From Ephydatia muelleri (lineage: Eukaryota; Porifera; Demospongiae; Spongillida; Spongillidae), in NCBI GenBank assembly GCA_013339895.1, contig JABACO010000008.1:3551490-3615489 (forward strand): a stretch of DNA of 64,000 nt, in the 5' to 3' direction. The notes under the pieces are model-generated. The model had not been told where the DNA came from, searched no databases, and saw nothing but the letters and a program-made list of their open reading frames with translations. Shown here piece after piece: positions 23,561 to 35,061 of this stretch (position 1 is its first letter; each line of letters starts with the position of its first letter). A program made the translations under genes and the position numbers.

Positions 23561-24770
23561 CCTACACCCATACAGCAAGCTGAACAGCTCACACAATAGC
23601 AGTTTGCAAATATATAAATTGTGCTACATGGCCAGAAATGGAGGACATGAGTGAATATGTAAAGTTGCGATAGAGATTTGAGAATTCTGATTTCACCAAT
23701 AAATTTGTCACCTTTTAAAATGATTTATCATTTTTCAAGACAAGAAATTATTAATTCAAATCAATTAACTAAAATTATTTTTTTCAAATTGAATTCCAAA
23801 CACGTTCAGTATTTGCTAAAATTCGGTCTGATTATAATATACGTGTATCATGAAAAGAACATTAAGCATCCATTAACTAAATTCAAGACAAATTAATTGC
23901 AACCGAGCATAATTAATTATATTCCTAAACGTATGTCATTATGCAATACCTTGCGTCATCTTTTAAATATTGATGTGTCTGCTCACGAGACTTCTGCTCT
24001 CGAATAGTACGATACAACTGCAAAGATAAAAACGATACAACTACGGTACGCCCACGCTTATGAGGATTGATAGCGCAAGTGCGAAAATTAAAAATTCTGC
24101 GTGCCAGACTAGTGTATAATAACAACAGGTCCTGACATGTTTTTTGTTGTTGCCGAAACACTATCAAACCTATACCCTACATACCATGCGCAAATTTAGT
24201 TGAGTGTTTTATTAGTTCCCTGATACCAAGTAATTTCGTGCATTTCTCACGCGACACAATAGTGGAACTAATCATGATAACCGATTGAGTAGTAACACGA
24301 AGTGTCGCTATATCAGGCGGGAATGAGAATGGTAGTGGTATTTTACAGTTTCGTTCGAGTACGTTTTAAGCCAAAGCGTTCGAAGCCATCAAACAGCACA
24401 TGGGCTGTTGTATACATGTAGCTCACGATTATTTCCCCATCTGTATCGTTTTTAATGTGCTGGTGCAATTTGGTCATATCAGCAAAAATCAATAGTGGGT
24501 CTTAATAATTGTTGGATTCGGGGATAAAAACATGAAGTTAAAGCAAGATCCCACAATATACATTTTACCATACAGCAAATGTGTAGTATATGATGCGTTG
24601 AAAATAGGAAGTCCATAGCAGCTGTGTAACATGTGTGATTACAAGGAGATGTACATTTATGATTTCTAAAATCAAATTTAGGAAAGCGTCACATATGAAC
24701 AGCTACATGTAAAAGCCTGAAATAACTGGTTGCTATGCATCAGATTCACAAAAGTATAGTGGAAAAGCCC
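23561..24770. other. AT-rich intergenic region
   Basis: No gene seen. A short relic of the fold-back MITE arm occurs at about 24597-24619. Confidence 0.4.
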
Positions 24771-24773
24771 GCT

Positions 24774-25180
24774 ACATGTACATGATTATCTGTTGGAATG
24801 CACCATTTTATCACATTCATAGGCCAGTGGATATTTGAAGGCAAACATTATGAACTCCTGCAGGCAACATCATGCAGAGCTCATTCAAAACATCTATACT
24901 ACAAGAGTAGCAAGAGAGACAATATATAGGTCATAAGTGCAGACAACTTATAGACCTTATTCACAGCATGGTCTAGCTGCGGCCAGAGAATCTATTCCTG
25001 AACTGCTTTCACATTGATCAGCTGAATTAAGTCAGGATGAGGTGGATACATGCATGTGCCCACTACATGATTATCTGTTGGAACATACTATCACACCCAT
25101 TGAAAGTTCATAGGCCCATGTATGTTTGAAGGCAAGCATCATGAACTCCTGCGGCAACATCAGAGCTCATTCTAAACATT
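24774..25180. repeat. Spaced direct repeat, about 125 bp, two copies
   Basis: 24774-24900 and 25052-25180 share TACATGATTATCTGTTGGAA, then CATAGGCC, TTTGAAGGCAA, CAT-ATGAACTCCTGC and GCAACATCA...GAGCTCATTC in the same order and orientation, with moderate divergence. Function unknown. Confidence 0.75.
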
Positions 25181-25439
25181 GCCGCTAATTGTAAAAAACA
25201 TTGCAGTATATTGTACATGTTTTCATGTTTTAGAAGAGAGACAAAAAGGGGGTTACAAATCCTTTAATTCGGAAGACTTCATTCAATCCGATCTTTTTTA
25301 CACTTGGTTAGGACACTTTTTTGATCATCTTGGGGACGCTTGTCGCATCCATTTTCCAGTGGAAATGAAAAGTGCAATAAGATGGTCCAAGAAACTTATC
25401 AATAGAGAGGAAGATGGTACTCTAAAGTTAATACTTTGA
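25179..25439 (+). other. Unrecognised open frame
   Basis: A stretch of 86 codons with varied, protein-like composition (FIQSDLFYTWLGHFFDHLG, EMKSAIRWSKKLI) and a stop at 25437. It may be an exon or a degraded gene. No family recognised; the next frame at 25588-25839 shows nothing either. Confidence 0.25.
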
Positions 25440-25839
25440 GTGTACGTGCTCTTGTGAAGTATATAATACTATAAAACATACATGACCAATTCTAAACACA
25501 GGTACAAGTTCAGTCTTAAGGTTCTTTAGATAAACGCCACTTCTTGATCTATATCTTTATTATGCAGATGGCGTTATTAAGAAGACAATGACAAGCACTT
25601 GTTTCCATGGAAATGCAATTATCTCTTATCATTGCCTGAATCATATCGTCATTTCTTATAAATATGATATCAGTAGTCCAAAACACTGTGTTGATGTGTA
25701 CACTGTACTAAAAAAGACGGCTATACTTAAAGACATTGCAATAAGTATACCAACCTCTGAAATTACTCATGTAGAGCAGTTATTTCACCTTTCTGTAAAC
25801 ATGTATACAGTGCTGCAGCTGCCTGACTCTGGATGTTGA

Positions 25840-26575
25840 GTGTTTTAATTTAGGAAGTAAATGCATACCTCCCCTGCTTAGATTGGGCATCGGGAAACAT
25901 ACAGTATGTTGAGAGCTTTGTCTAAGGTTATTAGGTTAAGCCTGCCTCCTGTCTGCAACTTTCCCCTCTATATACAACTTATCCCCAAACTAGATTATCC
26001 CTTTGTCTGGTTCCAGGTATTGTACTACTGTTAATTCTTGGGAAAGCAACCATTCAGTCCTATTGACAACCTGATTTTGTTTACCCCCCATCACTTCACT
26101 TGTGCATTGATTGTACTTTATACACTTATTTTCCCCGTCATACATCAATGGCTGCAAAGTTAGTTTCTCGCATCTGAGATCTGGTTTTCTGCATTCCTCC
26201 TTCATGCCAATATGCTGCAGCATGTTTGGTTTAGTGCCTCTTCTCTCTGGCATACTGTTGTAGTAACTCCAGCCTGTGCTCAGCCAACATAATTTCTGCA
26301 GGAGCATCCCAACGATTACTTGAATAATAGTTGCGTTTGGAGTCATCGTTGTGCTTCTCAACACCTATACATGAAGTTACCGATATAGATTATGTTAAAA
26401 ACTTAACAAATTTACCTTGGCAAGAGAATTTGTTTAATGTTTCCAAACTGTCGTATGGCATCGGAACGTGGTACACCATGACATGAAAGTAAGGAGTTAC
26501 AATTTTCTTTTGGTGACCATCACTCTTTATCCGCAAAAAGAGTTGAATCCAACTTTGAGCCAGCCAGAATTGGTC
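25840..26575. other. Intergenic region without recognised gene
   Basis: A 124-codon frame on the minus strand at 25990-26364 has no family motif and no clear splice context. Confidence 0.3.
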
Positions 26576-26576
26576 A

Positions 26577-26630
<54 letters not shown>

Positions 26631-26642
26631 TGTGTTTGTGTG
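26576..26642. repeat. (GT)n microsatellite
   Basis: About 30 GT units with a few CG or TT interruptions. Confidence 0.95.
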
Positions 26643-26768
26643 TTGATGTGTACCTTCAAATGTATTTCATCTGCAGCATTTAGTGGAGGTGTACGTACGA
26701 GCTTTTTTTAACTGCATGATATGGTAACTCGCTAAAAAGCATTGCAAGTTCGTGGTAGAAGGTATCAC

Positions 26769-27400
26769 TTACTCCATACCTATCAAAAAGTATAGAACTC
26801 GCAAATCCACTGTGTCCTCGTTCTTGGAGGCCGCATCATCTGAGAAAGGTCTTGCAAGAAGTGGTGGGACTTTCAGCGACTCTGCAACAAGCCCATAAGT
26901 AGACAAAAACTCCAACGCCTTGTTTGCATGTTCAGACACCTCTTGGATTTTTCTTCGTGCATGCCGGTTGCTGACTGCATCAATCTTACCTCCTGGGTTG
27001 TTCTGTGAGTCCTGGGCTTCACTCAACGCATCTTTTATATAGGTCCTGCATGCACTTCTTCTTGTAAGACTTCAATAAATGCATCCGCGCTTCTTCATTC
27101 ATATCAGTAGGTAACTTCGTTTAGCTCGCTTAGTAATTCCGCAGCACGCGCGGAAATCGTTTCACCATTCAGGATAGTTATCGGGGTGGAACGAAGTAGC
27201 GCATTCTTTCTATTCACGCCTCTGCAGCTCTTACTTTTGAAACCACGCCAAGTGATTTACGGTAAAGTAAATCCTTTAAGCGCGCTGCTTCTGGATTCAG
27301 CGTAATTGCTTCGTCCACGATGTACTCGCTTGCTAGTGCTACGAAGCTTGTATTCTTCTCTCAATTTTTTGCCCAGTCGCCCAATACACGATTGGGTATG
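26769..27400 (-). pseudogene. Remains of an unrecognised coding sequence
   Basis: On the minus strand two protein-like segments follow one another: VDEAITLNPEAARLKDLLYR plus KSLGVVSKVRAAEA around 27220-27330, and AQDSQNNPGGKIDAVSNRHA followed by a helix-rich stretch at 26769-27022. Between them the frame changes and stops occur around 27040-27200 (ISARAAELLSELNEVTY then stop). The composition looks like true protein, yet I cannot join them with splice sites. Family unknown; it may be a decayed gene or part of a transposon. Confidence 0.35.
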
Positions 27401-27779
27401 GACAGACAGCAGACACCATCAGGGTCGACGGATCCTTCAATTGCTGGCGGCAACTGGTCCTTCTCCGTGATTCGTTGATTCCATTTGAAGCACTAATATA
27501 TCAATGCCGCAACGGCAGTGTATGCCGATAAAAGTTAAATCAATGCTGCATTGTCACACCACCACCACCACGACCATGCAGAGTTAGGACGCTATCCAGA
27601 TATCATTTGTAAAAAAAGAACTGGTTTGCGGGTTATTTTCATGAGACGTGTTTGCGTGGCATACTGGTCTGCCTACGCGAATACCTGCATATGTGTCCGC
27701 ATACAGCTATGTACGTATGCAGGTATGGCATAGCTCTGTATACCCATGGGCGTACGCAGCTTCAGCAAGAGGGTCGAAT

Positions 27780-27960
27780 TTAGTTTACATGGGCAAGGGC
27801 GGACACAGGAGAGGGGTTTACAGGTCAGACCCGCGATACGAAAAGCGGAGAGGGGGGGGGGGGGGGGGGGGGACCCTTCAGGCCCTTTATCCACCCCTGT
27901 ACGGTATACTATGGTGATTGTGACCTCGCTTTTGGGAGGGGATTCAACCCCCCCACCCCA
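27780..27960. mobile_element. Possible short G-run element
   Basis: GGGCAAGGGCGGACACAGG at the left, a G-run at 27851-27872 and ATCCACCCCTG at the right resemble a shortened relative of the CAGGGGCGGATC elements at 22503 and 42353, but the ends match poorly and no target duplication was found. Confidence 0.3.
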
Positions 27961-28339
27961 CCCCTCTGCGTAGAATACGGCACGTTGTCACGCAGTGGTA
28001 CGTCCTGCTATTTTTGATCATGTGTGCGTACGGCCTTGCAGTTTACAATGTTAAATAAGTCCAAAGCCAGGCAGCTCTAGCTCTATGGCAGCTACTCATA
28101 ATACATTGTACATTGAAAACGTGACGTATTATTCATGAATAATTCATCATATATTGCCCCAGATTTTGAAGTAGGGTACACTTACGGTGGCCCTGGAGGT
28201 CGCGCGACCAAACATTGTACGACAAGCGGTTTTTTTGATTGAACAATATAGCGACGGTCCGATTCCGTGTTCGAGCAATGGAGCAGCGGTCCGATTCTGC
28301 GGTCGATCCCATTCCGCGATCAAACGATCATCCACTTCC

Positions 28340-28445
28340 GCTACCGCGCTAACTAGCATTGATCTATTTTTGGGATCAAACAACGGTCTATATTTGGGAT
28401 CGAACAACGGTCTATTTTTGAGATCGAACAGCGGACCGTTTCTCC
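28340..28445. repeat. Degenerate tandem repeat of about 28 bp
   Basis: Three to four units of the type GGGATCAAACAACGGTCTAT-TTTT in a row. Confidence 0.7.
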
Positions 28446-28733
28446 GACCGACCAGCCAAACGTACTATGGGATATATAGGTGGTACCTTGCATGACGTCA
28501 CACTATTCGATATACAATAGTACTTGAGGCGAGCAGTATGGTTCACAGAGACGACCCAATAGTCGACCGTAAGTTAGCATATCACTATCAGGTAACGATG
28601 CATATACATGCACATGCAGGGCTAATAGTGCGATACTGGAGGCAGCAGAAGACAATCCTGGTAATACTCGGCTAATGCACCACGTGGTTGTTGGGTTAGT
28701 GTGTATGCTGGCTACACTGGCGCAGTAGCAGTA

Positions 28734-29719
28734 AACAAACGGCATCGCTATACCTTCAGGCTAACATGGCTCAAGAAAAGGCTCGCTGCGCTGGGACTTA
28801 AACGGCGCAACGTTGTGGAAACACGCCTTACACTTGTACATCAGGCCATTAAGGTCAGTACTTTTTGCCGGGCTATGCAAATACAGAGTGGCGTGACGTC
28901 TCCACGTGGGGGGCATAGAATGAACTTCAAACGTCCAACTGCTGCCTCGGATACCGGGCAATGTGGAGATTGCTACAATTGAAGTACCGGTACACCATTA
29001 AAAGGTAGCCTCATCTTTGGGTGAGGTACACGTGATCCTCCTTGACATACATCACTCATCTAGATCCACTGTGATGATGCTACTGGCAGTAATGGATCCT
29101 ATTGCTTCACGACTACGTAAAGTTAAACGACTTACAAGGAGAACATATGTGAACAAGGCAAGCGACCAGCCCCATGTGTGCAGCTACCTATACCTTGAAC
29201 TTAGTGTTTCATTTCAGGGTCCAAACTGGTGTTGGCACATCGATGGGTATGACAAGCTCAAACCGTTTGGCTTCCCCATTCATGCTTGTATTGATGGGTA
29301 GGTAGTCTCTGTATCTTAGCTTGTTTCATAATTTTCACGGTGTTCCTCCAGATTTTCACGGAAGATCATTTGGTTGGAGCTGACTGCCACTAACAATGAC
29401 CCTGATGTTGTGGTCAAGTTCTATTTGGATGCAGTAGTAAAATTGGAAGGTATGTCACATTCCTTGGTAGCATCTATGCAGGATGTGTTTGAGTATTCAG
29501 TGTTTGTGTTTTGTATTTTATATGTACTGTGTGGTTTGTGTGTGACATGTGCTGTGTATTTTTGTGTGATATATGCTGTGTTTTGTGTGTCATATGTGCT
29601 GTGTTTTTGGGTGATATGTGCTGTGTGCTGTGTGTTTGTGTGCTGCTTTGTGCAGTGCTAAAACAACTAACCCTTCCCCCACCTAGGTGTTTGATTGTCT
29701 TTTGTGGTCACACCTTTTG

Positions 29720-29784
<65 letters not shown>

Positions 29785-30098
29785 GCATCTGTGTGTTGTT
29801 GACTGTATTTGTGTGGCTGTATTGCAGTGTTTGTGTGGTATGAGCATTTGAACTGGTGTGTTTTGTATGCTGGCTGCTTAGATATTCCTATCAAGTGCTA
29901 AAACAACTAACCCTTCCCCCACCTAGGTGTTTGATTGTCTTTTTGTGGTCACACCTTTTGACTGTACAGCTGTGTGTGTGTGTGTGTGTGACTGTATTCA
30001 AGTGTTTTTGTGATGTGAGTGGAGCTGCATATGAAATGGTGTGTTTTGTGTGTGTGTGCCTCAATGAGGTGTTCATTTTATTGTCACATCCTCGAATA

Positions 30099-30139
<41 letters not shown>

Positions 30140-31040
30140 ATGTTCATGTTTCCTTTTTTTGATTTTGATTGCATACTTTAGGATGTCCCACACTTGTAAG
30201 GAGTGACTGTGGAACAGAGAATGTGTCTATTGCCACGTGCCAAATGGCTCTAAGACATAAGCATGATGACCAGTTTGCAGGTGATAATAGCTTCATCTTT
30301 GGAAGCTCTGTTAGAAACACTGTAAGCATGATATGCATTGTTACATCAATCTTAAGCCATGAGTGGTTCTTCATGTAGCGAATTGAGAGCTGGTGGTCTA
30401 GGCTGAGAAGCTTTAGAAGTGACTGGTGGATTGATCTGTTTAAGGTGTGTTCTTTTATTCCGTATGTCAGTCTGATTTTGTGCTATGTGTCTGTCTACAT
30501 GTGGTTTTCTACTCAGACACTTGTTGCAGATGGATATTACAATCCAGATGTACCATTACTTCGGTATGTTATTACTATTCCTGTCTAAACTCTTATGCTT
30601 GTGACAAACAAACAGCCATGTAGCTGCATATATTTTTGCACCTCTGTTGCGGAAAGAACTTTGCGAATTTAAGAACAGGTGGAATCTACACAGAATTCGA
30701 CGAAACAGATTTGCGGCATGTCCTTGTGATGTGCCTAATGACGTGTACTATCTCAGTAGTCACTTAGGTATGTTGCATAGTAAGGTATGTAATATACCAG
30801 TTTTATGACATGAATACTTTGATTTCAGGCAATAACTATAGGAAATCTATTGATGTAGATCTCCTTGCACACTGCATTGTGAAATACACAGACGATGTGC
30901 CACCATTTTATCCACGAGAATTTCAAGTGTTGGCAGACAATATCATGTCACTTATCAATTTTTCTCAGGATCAAATCACACCTGTGAATTGCAAGTTTCT
31001 TTACTGCTACCTAGCTTTTGTTTTTTTGAATGTAATATAA
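28734..31040 (+). CDS. DDE integrase-core protein, multi-exon
   Basis: Member of a metazoan family with a retroviral-type integrase core whose role is unknown. Recognised exons are about 28734-28853 (helix-turn-helix, RLTWLKKRLAALGLKRRN), 29064-29157, 29218-29297, 29352-29449, 30182-30321, 30379-30444, 30517-30563, 30616-30767 and 30829-31040. From 29064 on, all join in phase. The acidic triad is intact across exons: D in WHIDGYDKLKPFGF, D in LVRSDCGTEN, E in RIESWWSRLR (spacing D-x40-E). Downstream is an aromatic/basic segment (FKNRWNLHRIRRNRF, VPNDVYYL). The intron after 29157 starts with GC instead of GT. The link between the first two exons and the start codon were not resolved. Host-like introns and an uninterrupted frame argue for a maintained gene rather than a fresh transposon copy. 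The stop is 74 bases from that of the convergent kinase gene. Confidence 0.75.
29655..29990. repeat. Duplicated 66-bp block plus GT runs inside an integrase-gene intron
   Basis: The segments 29655-29720 and 29896-29962 are almost identical (GTGCTAAAACAACTAACCCT plus TCCCCCACCTAGGTGTTTGA and onwards), and each is followed by a GT run (29719-29783 and 29970-29990). The 732-base intron (29450-30181) is therefore mostly a tandemly grown simple-repeat block. Further GT runs lie at 30101-30131. Confidence 0.9.
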
Positions 31041-31119
31041 ATTCTGATTATATGAACTGTTATGTTATGGAAAAGACTACATATACAGACTTGTGCACTG
31101 ACATATATTGATTATTAGT
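31034..31119. repeat. 86-bp inverted repeat, left arm
   Basis: Inverted partner of 32585-32670 with a single mismatch (A versus G at the TTATRTGAAC position). This arm spans the gap between the two convergent genes and includes both stop codons: that of the integrase gene (31038-31040) and that of the kinase gene (31115-31117). Confidence 0.95.
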
Positions 31120-32522
31120 CTAATTCAGTTAATAGTTCCATAGCTGTTGGGCGTTCTTCAGGCTCTAACTTCGTACACTGTTCACACATTGCCTGGTATA
31201 TTTGCGGAACATCCGAGGTTGAAGGACGTTGAGGGGGTACCTGATATGCGCCTAACACCTTGGCAGTTATCTGTGTTGCATTCAGTTCCCCCCATACTCT
31301 CTGCTTTGTGCTGAGTTCGATCAGCAGGCATCCAAAAGAGTAGATGTCTACTTGCCTGGATCTTTTGGCATCTCTGAACATTTCTGGTGCTTTGTAAGGC
31401 ACTGTCCCTGCTCCAGGCCCCATACAAGTTTTAAGCGTTGCCAACTGGTCCTGCAACTTGGCTACTCCCAAATCACACACATATGCGTGATAATTGTGTT
31501 CTACCTGTTGAATGGAGTAAATTGACAACATTCTGCATGTCAATAGATGTCCTTACCATGACATTGGCAGGTTTTAAGTCCTGGTGGATGACTATTGGGT
31601 CCTGACCGTGCATATAAGCAAGCGCCCTTGCGATTTGCTTTGCTACCCATTTCACATTATCAGAGTCAATCTGAAAAATAAAAATTGTTCAATACATAAG
31701 TTACATTCATATTGCATGCTGACCACCATGGAATTTTGAAAAATGACCTGCTCTAGATTGAAACCATCAACATAGTTCATTACGATCAGAAGTTGATTGA
31801 TGTGCTTGCATGCGCCAATAAGGCTGACAATATTGGTATGCCGCAGCTGGCTGTTGTAATATTCATGGTGTAACCATATTAATATCTCTGATACATGTTA
31901 TTACTTACCTTAGAATTGTCACTTCTGTAAGTGTTTTCTGTGTAAGGCCTCCATCAGGTACATTTATCATTTTAATGGCAACCTCAGTGCCAAAGTAGAT
32001 ACCTTTACAAACCACCCCCCAAGTGCCAAGTCCGATTTTGTCCCCAATAGTAAGGTGCTCTGGTTTTATAACCAGTACCTCTGCATAATATTGTATAGTT
32101 GTCAAAGTACAAAATACAAGAACGAATTCATCATATACCTGATGCAGTTCCATGCCCAGTTTTAAAAACAGCAATTACATCACAATGTGGAGAGTAAAAA
32201 TACGATATGTTATATACAAAGACATTAAATATTACCGGGTTTAGTGAGATCGATGTCAATTGGGGCAGGTGAGTGTTGTGGACTGTGCTGTGTACCTTTA
32301 ATTGCCTCAGCTGTTATGAAAAAAGGAGGTCACTAGTATGTTTTTTGTCAGTTGCCAGCAACCTCCTGCAGCATGTTTTCCTTTTTCACAGATCCGCTTT
32401 GGTTGCGTCATAGGCTTAGGTGTGGTACTACCTTCTGGTTCTAAAACAGTATAAATAATACATATAGCTAGATATAGTCTATTATACAAAAATATACCTG
32501 TAATCTCACTGCTGCTTGACCC
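31115..32522 (-). CDS. Protein kinase, TKL-like (5' end not resolved)
   Basis: Seven exons join in phase on the minus strand: 32522-32498, 32440-32390, 32310-32236, 32080-31909, 31850-31748, 31670-31557 and 31504-31115, coding 309 residues of an incomplete N-terminus plus full kinase domain. A Ser/Pro-rich linker (GSSSSEIT, STTPKPMTQPK) leads to IGLGTWGVVCKG (glycine loop), EVAIKMI (ATP lysine), SQLRHTNIVSLIGACKHINQ, MNYVDGFNLEQ, IHQDLKPANVM (catalytic loop with HQD for HRD), CDLGVAK (DLG for DFG), GTVPYKAPEMF and DIYSFGCLLIEL. All catalytic residues (K, D, N, D) are present, so activity is likely. IVSLIGAC and the APE region resemble tyrosine kinase-like Ser/Thr kinases. Upstream exons may lie near 32800-33012. 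The coding end sits in the left arm of an 86-bp inverted repeat. Confidence 0.85.
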
Positions 32523-32584
32523 CTGTATATTGAAATGAAAAACGTGTATATAAAATAATAATTTTTATTATATGGCTGCATATA

Positions 32585-32670
32585 ACTAATAATCAATATA
32601 TGTCAGTGCACAAGTCTGTATATGTAGTCTTTTCCATAACATAACAGTTCACATAATCAGAATTTATATT
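32585..32670. repeat. 86-bp inverted repeat, right arm
   Basis: Reverse complement of 31034-31119 with one mismatch. It lies upstream of the first recognised kinase exon, probably within an intron or the 5' flank. Confidence 0.95.
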
Positions 32671-33690
32671 TATATGACTAAAGTGACATTCTAATCTTGT
32701 GTGTAGGTCTGAAAAATATACGACTTGATCTGAAGGTTATCTCACTAGTTCAGCCTTCATATTCCATCCGGTAGACTTGAAGTTTCTGTCAGAGTAATTG
32801 GAAATAAATAGAACAAGCAAAACAATGGCATGTTCCATGTACAAAGTATGTAATAAACACAAAACTGCGTTTCTAATTTGTACTGAACACATTTTAACGG
32901 AGATCTGAATGTGAAAAAGATAGTCTATTATTATTACTACCATAATCTGCCTGGTAGACTTAAGATTTAGCTTCCGTACAAGAACCATGCCTGTTAGTAG
33001 ACATTTCTCCATTCACTTCCCGTTCAATAAATTTTATACGCGTGACGCGGGTATTCAATTATTCATGTCCGGGATTGCTGGACATGAAATTGATTAATTT
33101 CATGTGTTTTTTGGTGTCGTGATTATTATAATTGTATTGTAATCAATTTAATTATTGGTTTCCATAGAAACATATAAACCGGTCGGCGCTCTGAGGTAAT
33201 ATCCTAATGAACTAAATTCATACTATTTAAAAAAACCGGAGACATTTTAAAAACGTGACACATAACCTGAAACGCTAGGCAGAAGTGGAATAGTACCAAT
33301 CTACGCAAGTTACAAGCAATAAACCAGTGTATTTATGTGTAATCAAATTTCATGGCTTACATAACATAACACAAATGGTTAATCATTTCTAGCTTATAGT
33401 GAAGCGGTGTTACTTCATCATTCTATTACTGTATGATTTAATATGCAAAATGATCGCCAGGAAAAATGTTTGCGGATTGAAACACATTATGTTGATGACG
33501 TAATACATTTGCAACCAATTGAAATACGTGCGCGCTAACGATGCAGTCGCTTATCAACCGTAAGCGGCAGGTTTGCATGGTGTAATGATAGTGCAATTGA
33601 TTTAAGGATTCAGCTATACAGCTGCTTTGCTAAGGTACTTGCATGCACCTCGCATCGTATACATTGTTTTCTGACTATCTTCAAACACCT
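32671..33690. other. 5' flank of the kinase gene
   Basis: An ATG-initiated minus-strand stretch at about 33012-32950 (MEKCLLTGMVLVRKLNLK) could be the first kinase exon but is not linked by a convincing splice pair. Otherwise AT-rich without feature. Confidence 0.3.
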
Positions 33691-33699
33691 GCTTAGGAT

Positions 33700-34105
33700 G
33701 CTATTATCAGGCTCATTTTGCTTAGTTTGTAGTCCCCACATCAACTTACGCACCAGCTTCAGCAAGTTTCGATACCAGTTCTACTCGTATACGTGCACTC
33801 ATGAAGTTTTCTTTGTTGAAGTTTCTAGTCTCCACATCAACGTAACGTATCAGCTTTAGCAAGTTTCTATACATGCTCACAGCTTTTGTTAAAGCAAAGG
33901 CTTAATGGTACTTACAGTAGCACTTCATTTCGCTACTTGGATTAGTTGGATACGTACGCTCATTTAAGTTTCTAGTCTCCACATCAACGTAGCGTACCAG
34001 CTTAAGCTTTAGCATGTTTCGATATCAGTTCACAGCTTTTGCTAAAGGTACTTGTATGCACTTCGCTTCGTATACGCTCATTTTTGTTTCGTTTAAGCAG
34101 CCAGC
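33700..34105. repeat. Three diverged direct repeats of roughly 125-140 bp
   Basis: Blocks starting near 33730, 33825 and 33965 share TAGTCTCCACATCAACGTA, then ACCAGCTT-AGCAAGTTTCGATA, CAGTTCACAGCTTTTG and GTACTTGCATGCACTTCGCT in the same order. Non-coding. Confidence 0.75.
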
Positions 34106-35016
34106 TATCTTAAACAACATCAACATACGTACACACAAGAACTGGCTCAAAGTAAGTGAATTCATGTACACAAACATACACAATGTATGTCCACAATGAA
34201 AACACCAGCTTGTGGTGTGTATGCATTACAGTACATGTACAAAATGTGTGTGGTTTGCATGTGTATATACAATCTTGTCTGTGTGGTACACAGGTGCACC
34301 TGTGTGCATGGTGGTGTAAATATACATTTCTGTCGGTTGAACACGGTGAATTAGACGGAAACTATGCTCCCTCCATATGTGATTGGTTGTACGGCATGTG
34401 ATGGCCACGTGGTGAGGGTTTAAATAGGTATGAGCGGGGCGTTTGGCTCAGTCTAAGTGTCGTGCATGTGCTTCAAACTTTTTGTTGGTGTTTTAGTGTG
34501 TGTTCTTTTGTTGTTTGTTGGTGTTGTTGTGTGTGTTCTTTTGTTGTTTGTTGGTGTTGTTGTGGGTGTTCTTTGTCCCTGCAGAACAGTTCTCATCTCA
34601 GTTGAGGTTTCCTTGACAGCCTATCAGATCATGATGTGGAGGAAGAATTTGAGTGATTAGGTGTTTAGGGAGCGTGCTTGTTTAAAGGCTTTTCCTGAGT
34701 GCAGAATTTTTCCCAAAGGTTTTTTATATCTGCTCATCAAGTTTTTCCCTTGAGGGTGTGTGGGGTCCACCCCTCTAAATATATGTGTTGTTTGGCTGAC
34801 CCTCGCTCCATGTTATTGATGGGTTGTAATGCTACTGAGCTTGTGTGTGTGTTTTGTTTGTTCCTTGTGTTTGCACAATGACGCTATACCTATGTGTGCT
34901 TATGGGGTAGTGCTGTACTGGGAGCATGGGGAGGGAGGGTATATAGTGTATGTGGAGATAGAAGTGTACACATAGTATACATGTTGCATGCGAAGATGTA
35001 ACGTACACGTGAGTGC

Positions 35017-35061
<45 letters not shown>

